This document shows, piece after piece, positions 8,383 to 16,820 of a stretch of 64,000 bases of DNA. Every line of letters begins with the position of its first letter. The stretch's first letter is position 1. The DNA is from SIG607 sp045586405. GTDB lineage: Bacteria; Bacillota; Clostridia; Oscillospirales; Acutalibacteraceae. Made by a program: the position numbers and the translations under genes. The notes under the pieces were generated by a model. The model saw only the letters and a program-made list of their open reading frames with translations, did no database searches and was not told where the DNA came from. The stretch spans positions 1 to 64,000 of the forward strand of contig JAZNAG010000042.1 in assembly GCA_045586405.1 (NCBI GenBank), read 5' to 3'.

Positions 8383-9244
8383 GCCGAAAGATATAACCTC
8401 TTTTAAGGCTGTGGCTATGGTAAGAAAAATAGCAAACACAAAAAAGGTAGGCCATACCGGAACGCTGGACCCTTTAGCTACCGGTGTGCTTCCTGTTTTG
8501 GTTGGCAGAGCCACCTGCCTTACCCCATATCTTTTAAATGCGGACAAGCGGTATATCGCTACGGTTGAAACAGGCTTCACTACCGACACCCTTGACACTA
8601 CGGGCAATATTTTAAGTCGATGTGAAAAAAGTTTTACAAAAGAAGATTTGCTAAACGCTATAGATAATCTTACAGGCGTACAGCTTCAGCTTCCCCCAGC
8701 CTTTTCAGCTATAAAAAAGGACGGCGTTCCGCTATATAAGCTTGCCCGCGCAGGTAAAGAGGTTGAGGTAGAAAAAAGAGAAATCGTCATTCACCGGATA
8801 ACGCTTTTAGAGTTTAATGACGATTTAAGCTTTAAAATTGAAGTTCACTGTTCTAAGGGTACATATATTCGTTCTCTTTGCAGAGATATTGGTGAATTTT
8901 TAGGCTGTGGCGCCACTATGAGCGGACTTATAAGGACCGCTACAGGTCCATTTGACCTTAGCCAATGTGCAGATATTAAGGATATAAACAGTGAAAACGT
9001 TAAAGATTTTATTTTAGACGAAGAACTGGCGGTTGCTCATTTGCCCTGTATTTGTGTTACGAAAAAGCAAGCCGTTCGCTTTTCAAACGGCGGAAAGCTT
9101 TCCTTTGAGCGACTACCTGGTAATATTACTCCAGATACCTTTTACCGCATAAAATCTGACGATACCTTCATAGGCATTGGGTACGCAGACAAAGAGTGCT
9201 GTGAAATAAAAATTAAATGCCTTATAAACCCTATTTTTAATTAA
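8357..9244 (+). CDS. truB: tRNA pseudouridine(55) synthase TruB
   Basis: 295 residues; the ATG lies inside the nrnA 3' end, preceded by GGAGG. The catalytic motif 'GHTGTLDPLATGVL' contains the nucleophile Asp, and 'KRYIATVETGFTTDTLDTTG' (split here across residues 60-79) and 'KGTYIRSLCRDIGE' are family signatures. It makes pseudouridine 55 in the T-arm of tRNAs. ribF follows with a 14-base gap. Confidence 0.95.
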   Translation: MQGLLLINKPKDITSFKAVAMVRKIANTKKVGHTGTLDPLATGVLPVLVGRATCLTPYLLNADKRYIATVETGFTTDTLDTTGNILSRCEKSFTKEDLLNAIDNLTGVQLQLPPAFSAIKKDGVPLYKLARAGKEVEVEKREIVIHRITLLEFNDDLSFKIEVHCSKGTYIRSLCRDIGEFLGCGATMSGLIRTATGPFDLSQCADIKDINSENVKDFILDEELAVAHLPCICVTKKQAVRFSNGGKLSFERLPGNITPDTFYRIKSDDTFIGIGYADKECCEIKIKCLINPIFN

Positions 9245-9258
9245 AAGGAGTGACCGAC

Positions 9259-10128
9259 ATGAACAAAACAGCTGTTGCCTTGGGCACATTTGACGGCGTG
9301 CATGCCGGTCATACTGCTGTTTTGAAGGCGGCAACCGACAGTGGTTATACACCTGTTGTCGTTGCTTTCAGATTACCGCCAAAATGTTTCTTTGGTGAAA
9401 AAAATATTGTTCTCACAAATGAAAAAGTCAAAACCCGCCTTATTAAAAAGGCAGGTATTAAGCAAATTGATTATATAGATTTTGAAAACGTAAAAGATTT
9501 ATCGGCAGAAGCTTTTTTCGAAGAAATACTGCTTAAATACTCCCCCGCCCTTATTGTTTGCGGTTATAATTACTCTTTCGGTAAGGGGGCAAAGGGCGAT
9601 ACTGCTCTTTTACAAAAGCTTTGCAATAAACGCGGTATTGCCTTAAAGGTAATTGACAAGGTTAAGGTAAAGGGCGAAACTGTTTCCAGTTCACTTATAA
9701 GAGATTTACTTAAAAACGGCGAAACAGAAAGGGCGGTTTCACTTTTGCCCGATGGCTTTTCCATAAGCGCAAAGGTTATACACGGCGATAAAAGAGGTGG
9801 TACAATAAACTTTCCTACCATAAACCAGTATTTTCCCGAACTTGCCGCTTCTGTAAAGTTTGGCGTTTATATGTCAAGCATAATAATAAACGGCGAAACC
9901 TTTTACGGTATGACCAATATTGGTATCCGCCCCACCTTTCCCGTAAAGAAAACCATTTGCGAAACTAATATTTTTGGGTTTGACGGCGACCTTTACGGCA
10001 AAGTTATTACAATAAAGCTTTTAAGCTTTATACGAGAAGAAAAAACTTTTAATTCGCTTAATGAGCTTAAAGATGCGATAGAAAGCGATAAAAAGGAAAT
10101 ACTCAAAAAAATAAGAAAGGCAAAATAA
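9259..10128 (+). CDS. ribF: Bifunctional riboflavin kinase/FAD synthetase
   Basis: 289 residues from the ATG at 9259, with AAAGGAG nine bases upstream; the GTG at 9250 overlaps that site and is rejected. The N-terminal nucleotidyltransferase domain has 'LGTFDGVHAGH' and 'SSSLIRDLL'; the C-terminal kinase has 'GDKRGGTINFPTIN' and 'TNIGIRPTF'. It converts riboflavin to FMN and FAD in the cytosol. truB-ribF adjacency is conserved. Its stop overlaps the next start by one base. Confidence 0.94.
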   Translation: MNKTAVALGTFDGVHAGHTAVLKAATDSGYTPVVVAFRLPPKCFFGEKNIVLTNEKVKTRLIKKAGIKQIDYIDFENVKDLSAEAFFEEILLKYSPALIVCGYNYSFGKGAKGDTALLQKLCNKRGIALKVIDKVKVKGETVSSSLIRDLLKNGETERAVSLLPDGFSISAKVIHGDKRGGTINFPTINQYFPELAASVKFGVYMSSIIINGETFYGMTNIGIRPTFPVKKTICETNIFGFDGDLYGKVITIKLLSFIREEKTFNSLNELKDAIESDKKEILKKIRKAK

Positions 10129-10796
10129 TGTACCTTTATGAAACACACTGCCACACTGCAGAAGGCAGTAAATGCGGCAAAAGCAGTGCCGCAGAATATG
10201 TTAAATTTTTTAAAGAGCTTGGATATCAGGGAATATTCATTACCGACCACTTTTTAAACGGTAACACAACTGTTGACACCTCGCTTTCTTGGCAGAAACA
10301 GATAAATGACTTTTGCAAGGGCTATGAAATTGCAAAGGCCGAGGGTGACAAGGTAGGTCTTGATGTTTTTTTCGGTTTTGAATACAGCTTTTATTGGTGT
10401 CATCTTCTTACCTACGGTCTTGACAAAGAGTGGCTTTTAAACCATCCCGATATGATGAAATGGTCACCTGTTGAGTTTCTAACAAATGCAAGAAAAGATG
10501 GTGCTTTGGTAGTTCACGCCCACCCCTTCAGAGATAAGGTTGACCTTGTCCGTCTTTTCCCCGACCATATAGATGCAGTAGAAACACTTAATGCAAGTCA
10601 GTCAGACGAAGCAAATTACAGAGCTCTTTGTTATGCGCAAATGCTGTCACTTCCCACAACAGCAGGCAGTGATATTCACACCACAAGCAAATCTTCTCTG
10701 GGCGCAGTTATTTCAAACGAAAAATTCACCTGCATAGACGACTACGCCAGGTGCCTTAAAAATAACAGTTTAAAATCAGAGAAAAAATATCTATAA
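10128..10796 (+). CDS. PHP-domain metal-dependent phosphoesterase
   Basis: 222 residues. The PHP metal ligands are all visible: 'ETHCHT' (HxH), 'ITDHF', the Glu in 'GFEYSFYW', 'VVHAHPFRD' and 'AGSDIHT'. Members hydrolyse phosphate esters, for example histidinol phosphate or nucleotide derivatives; the substrate cannot be read from sequence. Coupling to ribF by a one-base overlap places it in the ribosome/flavin transcript, but no functional link is clear. Confidence 0.85.
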   Translation: MYLYETHCHTAEGSKCGKSSAAEYVKFFKELGYQGIFITDHFLNGNTTVDTSLSWQKQINDFCKGYEIAKAEGDKVGLDVFFGFEYSFYWCHLLTYGLDKEWLLNHPDMMKWSPVEFLTNARKDGALVVHAHPFRDKVDLVRLFPDHIDAVETLNASQSDEANYRALCYAQMLSLPTTAGSDIHTTSKSSLGAVISNEKFTCIDDYARCLKNNSLKSEKKYL

Positions 10797-10811
10797 GAAA
10801 GGTTTGAGATT

Positions 10812-12167
10812 ATGGAATCAAAACGCAGTAACTTTTCGAGCAAACTCGGATTTGTTCTTGCCACCGCCGGTTCAGCAGTTGGGCTCGGCAATATCTGGCG
10901 TTTCCCCTACCTTGCGGCAAAGCACGGTGGCGGTATGTTTTTGCTTACATACCTTATACTTGTTATAACATTCGGTTTTGCTCTTTCCTGTACCGAAATA
11001 CTTATCGGCAGAAAAACGGGACAAAGCGCCATTAACGCTTTCGGCGCACTCAGTAAAAAGTGGTCTTTTGTCGGTTGGTTTGCCGCTTTGGTGCCTATTA
11101 TTATACTGCCCTATTATTCGGTAATAGGCGGTTGGATTTTTAAATATCTTTTTGCTTTTATTACTTCAGGCACAAATACTGCCGCATCTGACGGATATTT
11201 TGTAGACTTTATCAGTAAACCCGTCGAACCACTGGGTTGGTTCTTGCTGTTTATCGGTATAACCGCTCTTATTGTTCTTTTCGGTGTTGAAAAAGGTATC
11301 GAAAAGGCAAGTAAAATAATGATGCCCGTTCTGGTTATTCTTACTATTTTTATAGCTATATATTCCGCCTGTATGCCGGGTGCCTTTAAGGGTGTTCTTT
11401 ACTACATTACACCCAATTTCAGTCATTTCTCGGTTACCACAGTGCTTGCGGCCCTCGGTCAGCTTTTCTACTCTATGAGTCTTGCTATGGGTATTATGAT
11501 TACCTACGGCTCATATATGAAAAAGGATGTAAACGTTGCTTCCTCTGTTCATCAGGTTGAAATTTTTGATACCGGTATTGCTTTCCTTGCAGGACTTATG
11601 ATAGTTCCTGCCGTATTTTCCTTCTCAGGCGGAAGCGAAGAAGCCCTTAGCAAAGGTCCTTCTCTTATGTTTATAACCTTGCCTAAGGTATTTGATAGTA
11701 TGCCCGGCGGTACAATAATCGGAACAATATTCTTCCTTATGGTTCTGTTCGCCGCCCTTACCTCATCAATTTCTCTTATGGAAACCGTTGTATCGGTTGT
11801 ATGCGATAAAACAAGGTTAAACCGTAAGGCAGGCTGCCTTATAGTATTTATCGGAAGTGTGCTATTAGGTATCCCCTCTTCACTAGGCAACGGCGTTTGG
11901 GCAAACATTAAGCTTTTCGGTTTTGCTTTCCTCGATTTCTTTGATTTTATAAGCAACAGCGTACTTATGCCGATAGTAGCGCTTCTTACCTGCATTTTTG
12001 TAGGATATGCCATAAAGCCCAAAACTCTTATTGAAGAAGCCGAACAATCGGCAGTATTTAAGGAAAAAACACTTTTTTCCGTTATAGTTAAATATATCGC
12101 GCCAATTTGTATAATTTTTATTTTAGGTTTCTCGGTACTTGAAGCCTTTGGAATTGTAAAGGTTTAA
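10812..12167 (+). CDS. Neurotransmitter:sodium symporter (NSS/SNF) family transporter
   Basis: 451 residues with about eleven membrane helices, a little shorter than LeuT. The hallmark TM1 'GSAVGLGNIWRFPYLAAKHGGG' region, TM2 'CTEILIGRKTG' and TM6 'YSMSLAMGIMITYGSY' are present. Bacterial members are Na+-coupled amino acid importers (tryptophan, tyrosine, leucine). The gene is the last before a strong terminator, with AAAGG 8 bases from the ATG. Substrate is not determinable here. Confidence 0.93.
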   Translation: MESKRSNFSSKLGFVLATAGSAVGLGNIWRFPYLAAKHGGGMFLLTYLILVITFGFALSCTEILIGRKTGQSAINAFGALSKKWSFVGWFAALVPIIILPYYSVIGGWIFKYLFAFITSGTNTAASDGYFVDFISKPVEPLGWFLLFIGITALIVLFGVEKGIEKASKIMMPVLVILTIFIAIYSACMPGAFKGVLYYITPNFSHFSVTTVLAALGQLFYSMSLAMGIMITYGSYMKKDVNVASSVHQVEIFDTGIAFLAGLMIVPAVFSFSGGSEEALSKGPSLMFITLPKVFDSMPGGTIIGTIFFLMVLFAALTSSISLMETVVSVVCDKTRLNRKAGCLIVFIGSVLLGIPSSLGNGVWANIKLFGFAFLDFFDFISNSVLMPIVALLTCIFVGYAIKPKTLIEEAEQSAVFKEKTLFSVIVKYIAPICIIFILGFSVLEAFGIVKV

Positions 12168-12172
12168 ACTAA

Positions 12173-12206
12173 AATAAACTGTTCCTTCGGAACAGTTTAT
12201 TTTTTT
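12173..12206. terminator. Bidirectional terminator between NSS transporter and convergent membrane gene
   Basis: 13-bp perfect stem AATAAACTGTTCC / GGAACAGTTTATT with a 3-nt loop, then TTTTTT on the plus strand; A-rich on the other side, so it can serve the minus gene as well. Confidence 0.85.
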
Positions 12207-12865
12207 GCCATTTTATTGTTAAGAAGATAAAAAAGTCGTATTGTAATTACTATTAAAATAAAGAGAGCCAAGTAGTAGAAAGGTATTATATTTTCCCCAA
12301 ACAACTTTGCAGGTACATAGGCAAATATAAGCTCGTATATAAAAATGCCTTTTCCTCCGTTAAACCAGTTTCTTAAAAGCAGTGTTCTTACCGCCGAAAA
12401 CACAAGTCCGCCTGTTATAATCCACCCTGCGTATTTACTGTATCGTTTCTCACTAATAAGTAAAAGCCCGCAAAAAAGCAAAATACCGTGGCATAAAATA
12501 GAAGTTACAATGCTGATAGGCCGATAACCCAAATATACCTTATTACCGAGAAAAATTCCGTTAAGAAAATAAAAACTACCGGCTAAAATTCCCGCATAAG
12601 CCCCCCACGGTTTTATTTTATCAAGTTTAAAAAGTACAATAATCGGAAGTACAAAATAGGTGACGGCGGAAAACTCCACAGGTATTTTCAGACGAGCCTG
12701 ACTTACCGAATTAAAGGTGTATCGTATAATATTAAAAATTAAAAGCAAAATGCAAAAAGCGTTTAGTACGTTACGCCTTTTTACATCACTTGAAAACAAA
12801 AGGCGGCGGACGGCAAATAAAATTATTGCCGGAACCGCCGCTGATACAATGTTTATCAGTATCAA
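12197..12865 (-). CDS. Uncharacterised integral membrane protein
   Basis: 222 residues, almost entirely hydrophobic, with about six or seven helices (near 4-22, 33-53, 68-80, 88-106, 117-137, 145-160 and 192-214) separated by short basic loops ('SSDVKRRN', 'SEKRYSKYAG'). The layout resembles small multi-pass proteins such as the YwaF type, but I do not recognise a family signature. It lies downstream of the envelope genes on the same strand, 46 bases after the stop of the next gene upstream. Confidence 0.6.
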   Translation of the reverse strand: MILINIVSAAVPAIILFAVRRLLFSSDVKRRNVLNAFCILLLIFNIIRYTFNSVSQARLKIPVEFSAVTYFVLPIIVLFKLDKIKPWGAYAGILAGSFYFLNGIFLGNKVYLGYRPISIVTSILCHGILLFCGLLLISEKRYSKYAGWIITGGLVFSAVRTLLLRNWFNGGKGIFIYELIFAYVPAKLFGENIIPFYYLALFILIVITIRLFYLLNNKMAKK

Positions 12866-12911
12866 TTAGTTCACCCTGAAATAGTATGTTTCTTTTTCAG
12901 GAAATTATTTA

Positions 12912-14558
12912 TTATTTTATAGTAATTGCCGTAACGTTTGAGGGATTTCCTTCGGTGTAATCTATTTCTACCGTATCCCCTGCCTTAAGGAAAGGCAAAT
13001 TATGATTTATTCTCACATCGGCAACAAAAATACTATCGTTACCCTCAAGCTTTATATAATAGCAGGTGTTAGATTCTACCACAACACTGCTGATATTACT
13101 TACAATACCGCTTATCTTTTCGCCTTTATCAGCCGAGCCTAAATCTTGATTCTTAAGCTTTGCAAGATAATTTGCCCGACTTTCTTCAACGGTGTTTCCC
13201 GTTCCTACTATCTGATACTGCTGAACGTCAACAAAGGCATACATTTTAACAAGCCCTGCCGAGTCCTTAAGCGCCATAAAGTAGCTTGGTCTATCGGCTA
13301 CGTTAAGAAGCAATGGGAAGGTGGCGTTATAGCCTAAATGCTGAACCTGACCCTCAGCCGAGCCCATAGCAGAATATTCTTCCGCACCGGGTACGGGGTA
13401 ATATTTTGTTTCCTTTGTTCTGAGGTTTGTCAATACAAAACCAACGTTAGACTCGTCACTTGTAACCGATGTTATACCTGTATAAAGCCATACGTCATCG
13501 TTTATTGCAAGATAGTTATAGCCGTCGGTAGGCTGAAGAACGCCTCGCTGACCGAAAACCGAATTAAGCCAACCCGAACGGTACTTACCGTTATAAATAA
13601 GTTGAGTTAATACTAAATCCGAATCGTAAACCTGGTCAACCCAAGTAGGAATATCCCCTACTTTGTAATACTTGCTTTCACCTGTTTGTGCATTAAATAA
13701 AACTGCGCCGCCGATATCTTCCCCACTGAAAAGACCTATTCTGTATTCAACGGTGGAGGCAACCCAGTAAGGTGTGCCGTTTTCGTCTATTTCAAAGGAA
13801 ATATCACCGAAAATTTTAGTGGGATAATCAAAACGGAGTTTTCTTCTGAGGTCTCTCATAAAATATTCGCTTTCAGAATATTTTATACCTTCTTTAAGAC
13901 GCACCAGCGTAGTATCCTGTGTGGTCATATCCACCATAATATAAGCAGGAATACCCTCTTTCTGATTATTAAGCCACTTTATAGCATCGCCGTACTTAAG
14001 GGGAGTTACCCTTACAGGCTTATCCTTATAGTTTATCTGAGTATAGAGCTCTTCAATTTCAAACTGAGAAACAAGGTCAGACATTTCGCCAAGCTTTCTC
14101 TGTCCGAGTCTTGAAGCGGTACTTCTGTCAACAACTGGAATCTGGTCTCTGCCGATTTCACTTACCTCGCTGACGAAGTCGCCGTCTTGCATTTTTATAA
14201 GTGTATTATAGCGGGAAGCGTTGAAAATCTGAGCGCCGATAAGATTACCCACAAAAATGATAACACCTATTAAAACAACGGCAAATACACCGATTTTAAG
14301 GGGAACAGCAAGTTTTTTAAACTTATTTTTAAGGCGGATAAAGAAGTTTGCTCCGCTAACCTCAACCTTTTCGGGTTTCAGCGCCGCCAAAAAGTCAGAA
14401 AATGCACATATAACAGCTACTGCTATAATAGCAAAAATAACAAACGAATAAAACTCTGTACTGCGAAGATTTATAGGCGGAAGCACAAACCAATAAGCAC
14501 CGCCCAGCACTACAATGCTAAGAATAGTTTTAATAAGAATTACCGTTGCCTTTTTCAT
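12912..14558 (-). CDS. Uncharacterised membrane-anchored protein with large C-terminal domain
   Basis: 548 residues. Three hydrophobic helices are seen near the N-terminus (about 7-25, 38-58 and 90-112), then about 430 polar residues likely outside the cell. That part has repeated motifs of the form 'YWVASTVEYRIG', 'GAVLFNAQTGESKYYKVGDIPTWVD' (split), 'VGFVLTNLRTKETKYYPVPGAEE' (split): three similar strand-turn-strand units reminiscent of propeller or PepSY-like blades. The end resembles an OB-type barrel ('ISGIVSNISSVVVESN', 'PFLKAGDTVEIDY'). It starts 3 bases after the altered carboxypeptidase gene, so they are co-expressed. Function unknown; an envelope role is inferred. Confidence 0.7.
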   Translation of the reverse strand: MKKATVILIKTILSIVVLGGAYWFVLPPINLRSTEFYSFVIFAIIAVAVICAFSDFLAALKPEKVEVSGANFFIRLKNKFKKLAVPLKIGVFAVVLIGVIIFVGNLIGAQIFNASRYNTLIKMQDGDFVSEVSEIGRDQIPVVDRSTASRLGQRKLGEMSDLVSQFEIEELYTQINYKDKPVRVTPLKYGDAIKWLNNQKEGIPAYIMVDMTTQDTTLVRLKEGIKYSESEYFMRDLRRKLRFDYPTKIFGDISFEIDENGTPYWVASTVEYRIGLFSGEDIGGAVLFNAQTGESKYYKVGDIPTWVDQVYDSDLVLTQLIYNGKYRSGWLNSVFGQRGVLQPTDGYNYLAINDDVWLYTGITSVTSDESNVGFVLTNLRTKETKYYPVPGAEEYSAMGSAEGQVQHLGYNATFPLLLNVADRPSYFMALKDSAGLVKMYAFVDVQQYQIVGTGNTVEESRANYLAKLKNQDLGSADKGEKISGIVSNISSVVVESNTCYYIKLEGNDSIFVADVRINHNLPFLKAGDTVEIDYTEGNPSNVTAITIK

Positions 14559-14561
14559 TAT

Positions 14562-15971
14562 TTACCAAAACCTTTCGTCTGTACCTTTATATTCGGGACG
14601 TCCGCTTTTTTCTCTTTTTCTGCGTCTTTTTTCTTTAAGCTGTCTTTCTTTTTCTTCATCATAAGGGATATAGCGAACTTTTCTGCCTTTTTTTCTGCCT
14701 GAGAAATTCACCATATAAATATAAGCGGCAAACAATACTGCCACAAAAATTATTATGCCGAAAATTATTTTAAAGGCAAGTGAAGTGAATATTATCGTAA
14801 ATATATCAAGAATAACGAGAAATACATTACTGCTTATATTGTTACCTGCCACAAGGTTAACATTACCGATAACCGTTTCGGCATAAACCACCTCTGCAGT
14901 GCCCAAAATATCGCCTTTTTTAATAGGGGCCTTTACCGCCTCGTCACTTAATACAGGACGTATTATTACTGTAGAGCTGTCAGCATCCTTAGGAAGTATA
15001 GAGGTAAGCTGTTTTTCTGGATACAGCGAAACATAATCATACTCCATAGAAAGCTTTACCTGCCTTTCGGCAACCGGTACCGCCGTATCAAGCACCGCTT
15101 TATATTCAAAGTTATTGAATACCCATCTGAACATTTCTTTAGCGGTGGTAAACTCGCTTCGTTTACCGTCAACCGTTGGGCAATTCATAAGCACAGCAAG
15201 ATAACGATAGCCTTTACGCTCAGCTGTTGCGGTAAGGCATCTGCCTGCCTCGTCTGTAAAGCCTGTTTTCGTACCCGTACAGTAGGAATAAAAATAATTT
15301 GTACTTGAATCTACCATTAAATTGGTGGTTACAAGAGTCCTTGCATCGCTCATATTGGTAGCAGCCATAGAGTATCTTGATTTTGAAGTAAGCTCTGCAA
15401 AAATAGGATATTTTTCTATAGCATATTTTGTTATTGTCACAATATCACGCACTGTAGTATAGTTACCTTCATCGTGCAGACCTATGGGATTTGCATAGTG
15501 TGTGCCCGAAAGCCCCATTTCAGTTGCTTTTTTATTCATCATATCAACAAAGCCGTCAATACTGCCGCCTACCGCTTCGCACAAAGCATATATGGCGTCC
15601 CCCGCAGATGAGATAAGCATAGCCGCAAGTGCATCTTTACACTTTAAGGTTTCGCCTACCTTAAGATGTATAATAGCGGCACCTGTGCCTAAAATTTTAT
15701 TATAAGCGCTCTGAGTCATAGTAACTTCATAATCTTCGATATTTTGAACACTCTCAAGCACTACTACTGCCGCCATAAGCTGTACCATAGATGCAGGATA
15801 CACCTTTTGGTCAATGTTTTTGCTGTAAATGAATTCATTTGTATCAAGGCTATAAAGTACCGCAGACTTTGCAGGAACCTCAAAAGCGGTTATTTCGAAA
15901 GCATTTACCCTTAAAAAAGGTGTAAGAAGCAAACAAATTATTAAAAATATAGAAAAAATTCTTTTTTTCAT
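14562..15971 (-). CDS. S11-family D-alanyl-D-alanine carboxypeptidase homologue with altered active-site motifs
   Basis: 469 residues from the ATG at 15971 (GGGGAA upstream); the in-frame extension to 16025 has no Shine-Dalgarno. A signal peptide (1-23) is followed by the penicillin-binding domain: 'AVLYSLDTNEFIYSKN', then 'PASMVQLM' where the canonical S-x-x-K reads S61-M-V-Q64; S-x-N reads S122-A-G124; K-T-G is intact at 235-237. A beta domain and a C-terminal helix (about 402-435) with a very basic tail follow, as in DacA/DacF. Active members trim the terminal D-Ala of peptidoglycan stem peptides. With the general-base Lys and the SxN Asn replaced, catalysis is unlikely, though Ser61 remains; it could bind stem peptides. 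Family assignment is firm. Confidence 0.88.
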   Translation of the reverse strand: MKKRIFSIFLIICLLLTPFLRVNAFEITAFEVPAKSAVLYSLDTNEFIYSKNIDQKVYPASMVQLMAAVVVLESVQNIEDYEVTMTQSAYNKILGTGAAIIHLKVGETLKCKDALAAMLISSAGDAIYALCEAVGGSIDGFVDMMNKKATEMGLSGTHYANPIGLHDEGNYTTVRDIVTITKYAIEKYPIFAELTSKSRYSMAATNMSDARTLVTTNLMVDSSTNYFYSYCTGTKTGFTDEAGRCLTATAERKGYRYLAVLMNCPTVDGKRSEFTTAKEMFRWVFNNFEYKAVLDTAVPVAERQVKLSMEYDYVSLYPEKQLTSILPKDADSSTVIIRPVLSDEAVKAPIKKGDILGTAEVVYAETVIGNVNLVAGNNISSNVFLVILDIFTIIFTSLAFKIIFGIIIFVAVLFAAYIYMVNFSGRKKGRKVRYIPYDEEKERQLKEKRRRKREKSGRPEYKGTDERFW

Positions 15972-16026
15972 AGAAAATTCCCCTATAATATAGTATAATA
16001 TGATAGAAAATAATATTCTTACCATA

Positions 16027-16054
16027 ATTATACTATATTTCTCTCAAAAATCAA
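16027..16054 (-). promoter_or_regulatory. Promoter of the carboxypeptidase-homologue operon
   Basis: On the minus strand TTGATT (16054-16049), 16-bp spacer, TATAAT (16032-16027), about 55 bases before the start codon. Confidence 0.6.
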
Positions 16055-16086
16055 AGTAATTTATTTTGTTAAGGCAGGTGAGTTTT

Positions 16087-16767
16087 TTGGTATATGTAAC
16101 AGGCGATATGCACGGAGATATCGACCGTCTTTTTGACCGTCAATGGAGTAAACTGAAATCCGGTGACACCGTTATTGTTTGCGGTGACTTTGGCTTTTTA
16201 TGGAATAACAGCAGAGAGGAAAAAGAGGTTATTAAATATCTCTCAACACGAAAATATACCGTAGTCTTTTTAGACGGAACTCACGATAATTTTGACCTCA
16301 TATACAAATGCCGTCAGACCGTTTGGAAAGGTGGCCTTGTACACAGAATAGGCGATAATCTTTATCACCTTTGCCGCGGACAAATATATACCGTCGAGGG
16401 TATTTCTATTTTTGCTTTTGGCGGCGGAGAAAGTATTGATAAGGATATGCGGGTTGAGCAAGACAACTGGTGGCGTCAGGAAAACCCGTCTCCCTCAGAA
16501 ATGACTTTAGGCGCAAAAACCCTTGACGAAGCAAGCAGATATGTGGATTATATTCTCACTCACGAGCCCCCTGCCCCTGTTAAAAGCGCTATGTTGCTCA
16601 GACGGGGCGAAACCGAAATAATAACAAAAATAAACGGTTATTTTGACCGCATAAGCAGACTTGCAAACTACAAACATTGGTATTTTGGCTCTCTTCACGA
16701 GGACCGTATGATAACTCCAAAACACTCCTGCGTCTTTAAAAAACTTATACCTCTTGAAAAAGAATAG
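16087..16767 (+). CDS. Calcineurin-like metallophosphoesterase
   Basis: 226 residues from a TTG at 16087, with AGGTGAG upstream; an earlier TTG at 16066 precedes that site. Metal-binding motifs are in order: 'VTGDMHGD', 'GDFGFLW', 'DGTHDN', 'THEPPAP' and a final 'HWYFGSLHED'. The family hydrolyses phosphomono- or diesters with a two-metal centre. It lies between the altered carboxypeptidase (divergent) and the pseudokinase (same direction). Substrate unknown. Confidence 0.85.
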   Translation: MVYVTGDMHGDIDRLFDRQWSKLKSGDTVIVCGDFGFLWNNSREEKEVIKYLSTRKYTVVFLDGTHDNFDLIYKCRQTVWKGGLVHRIGDNLYHLCRGQIYTVEGISIFAFGGGESIDKDMRVEQDNWWRQENPSPSEMTLGAKTLDEASRYVDYILTHEPPAPVKSAMLLRRGETEIITKINGYFDRISRLANYKHWYFGSLHEDRMITPKHSCVFKKLIPLEKE

Positions 16768-16783
16768 CAGTTTGTGTTATAAT
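16754..16783 (+). promoter_or_regulatory. Promoter of the pseudokinase gene
   Basis: TTGAAA (16754-16759), 18-bp spacer, TATAAT (16778-16783). The -35 lies in the last codons of the metallophosphoesterase gene. Confidence 0.6.
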
Positions 16784-16820
16784 ATAGTGCACTAAACAAA
16801 ACTCGGAAAGGAAAACTTTT

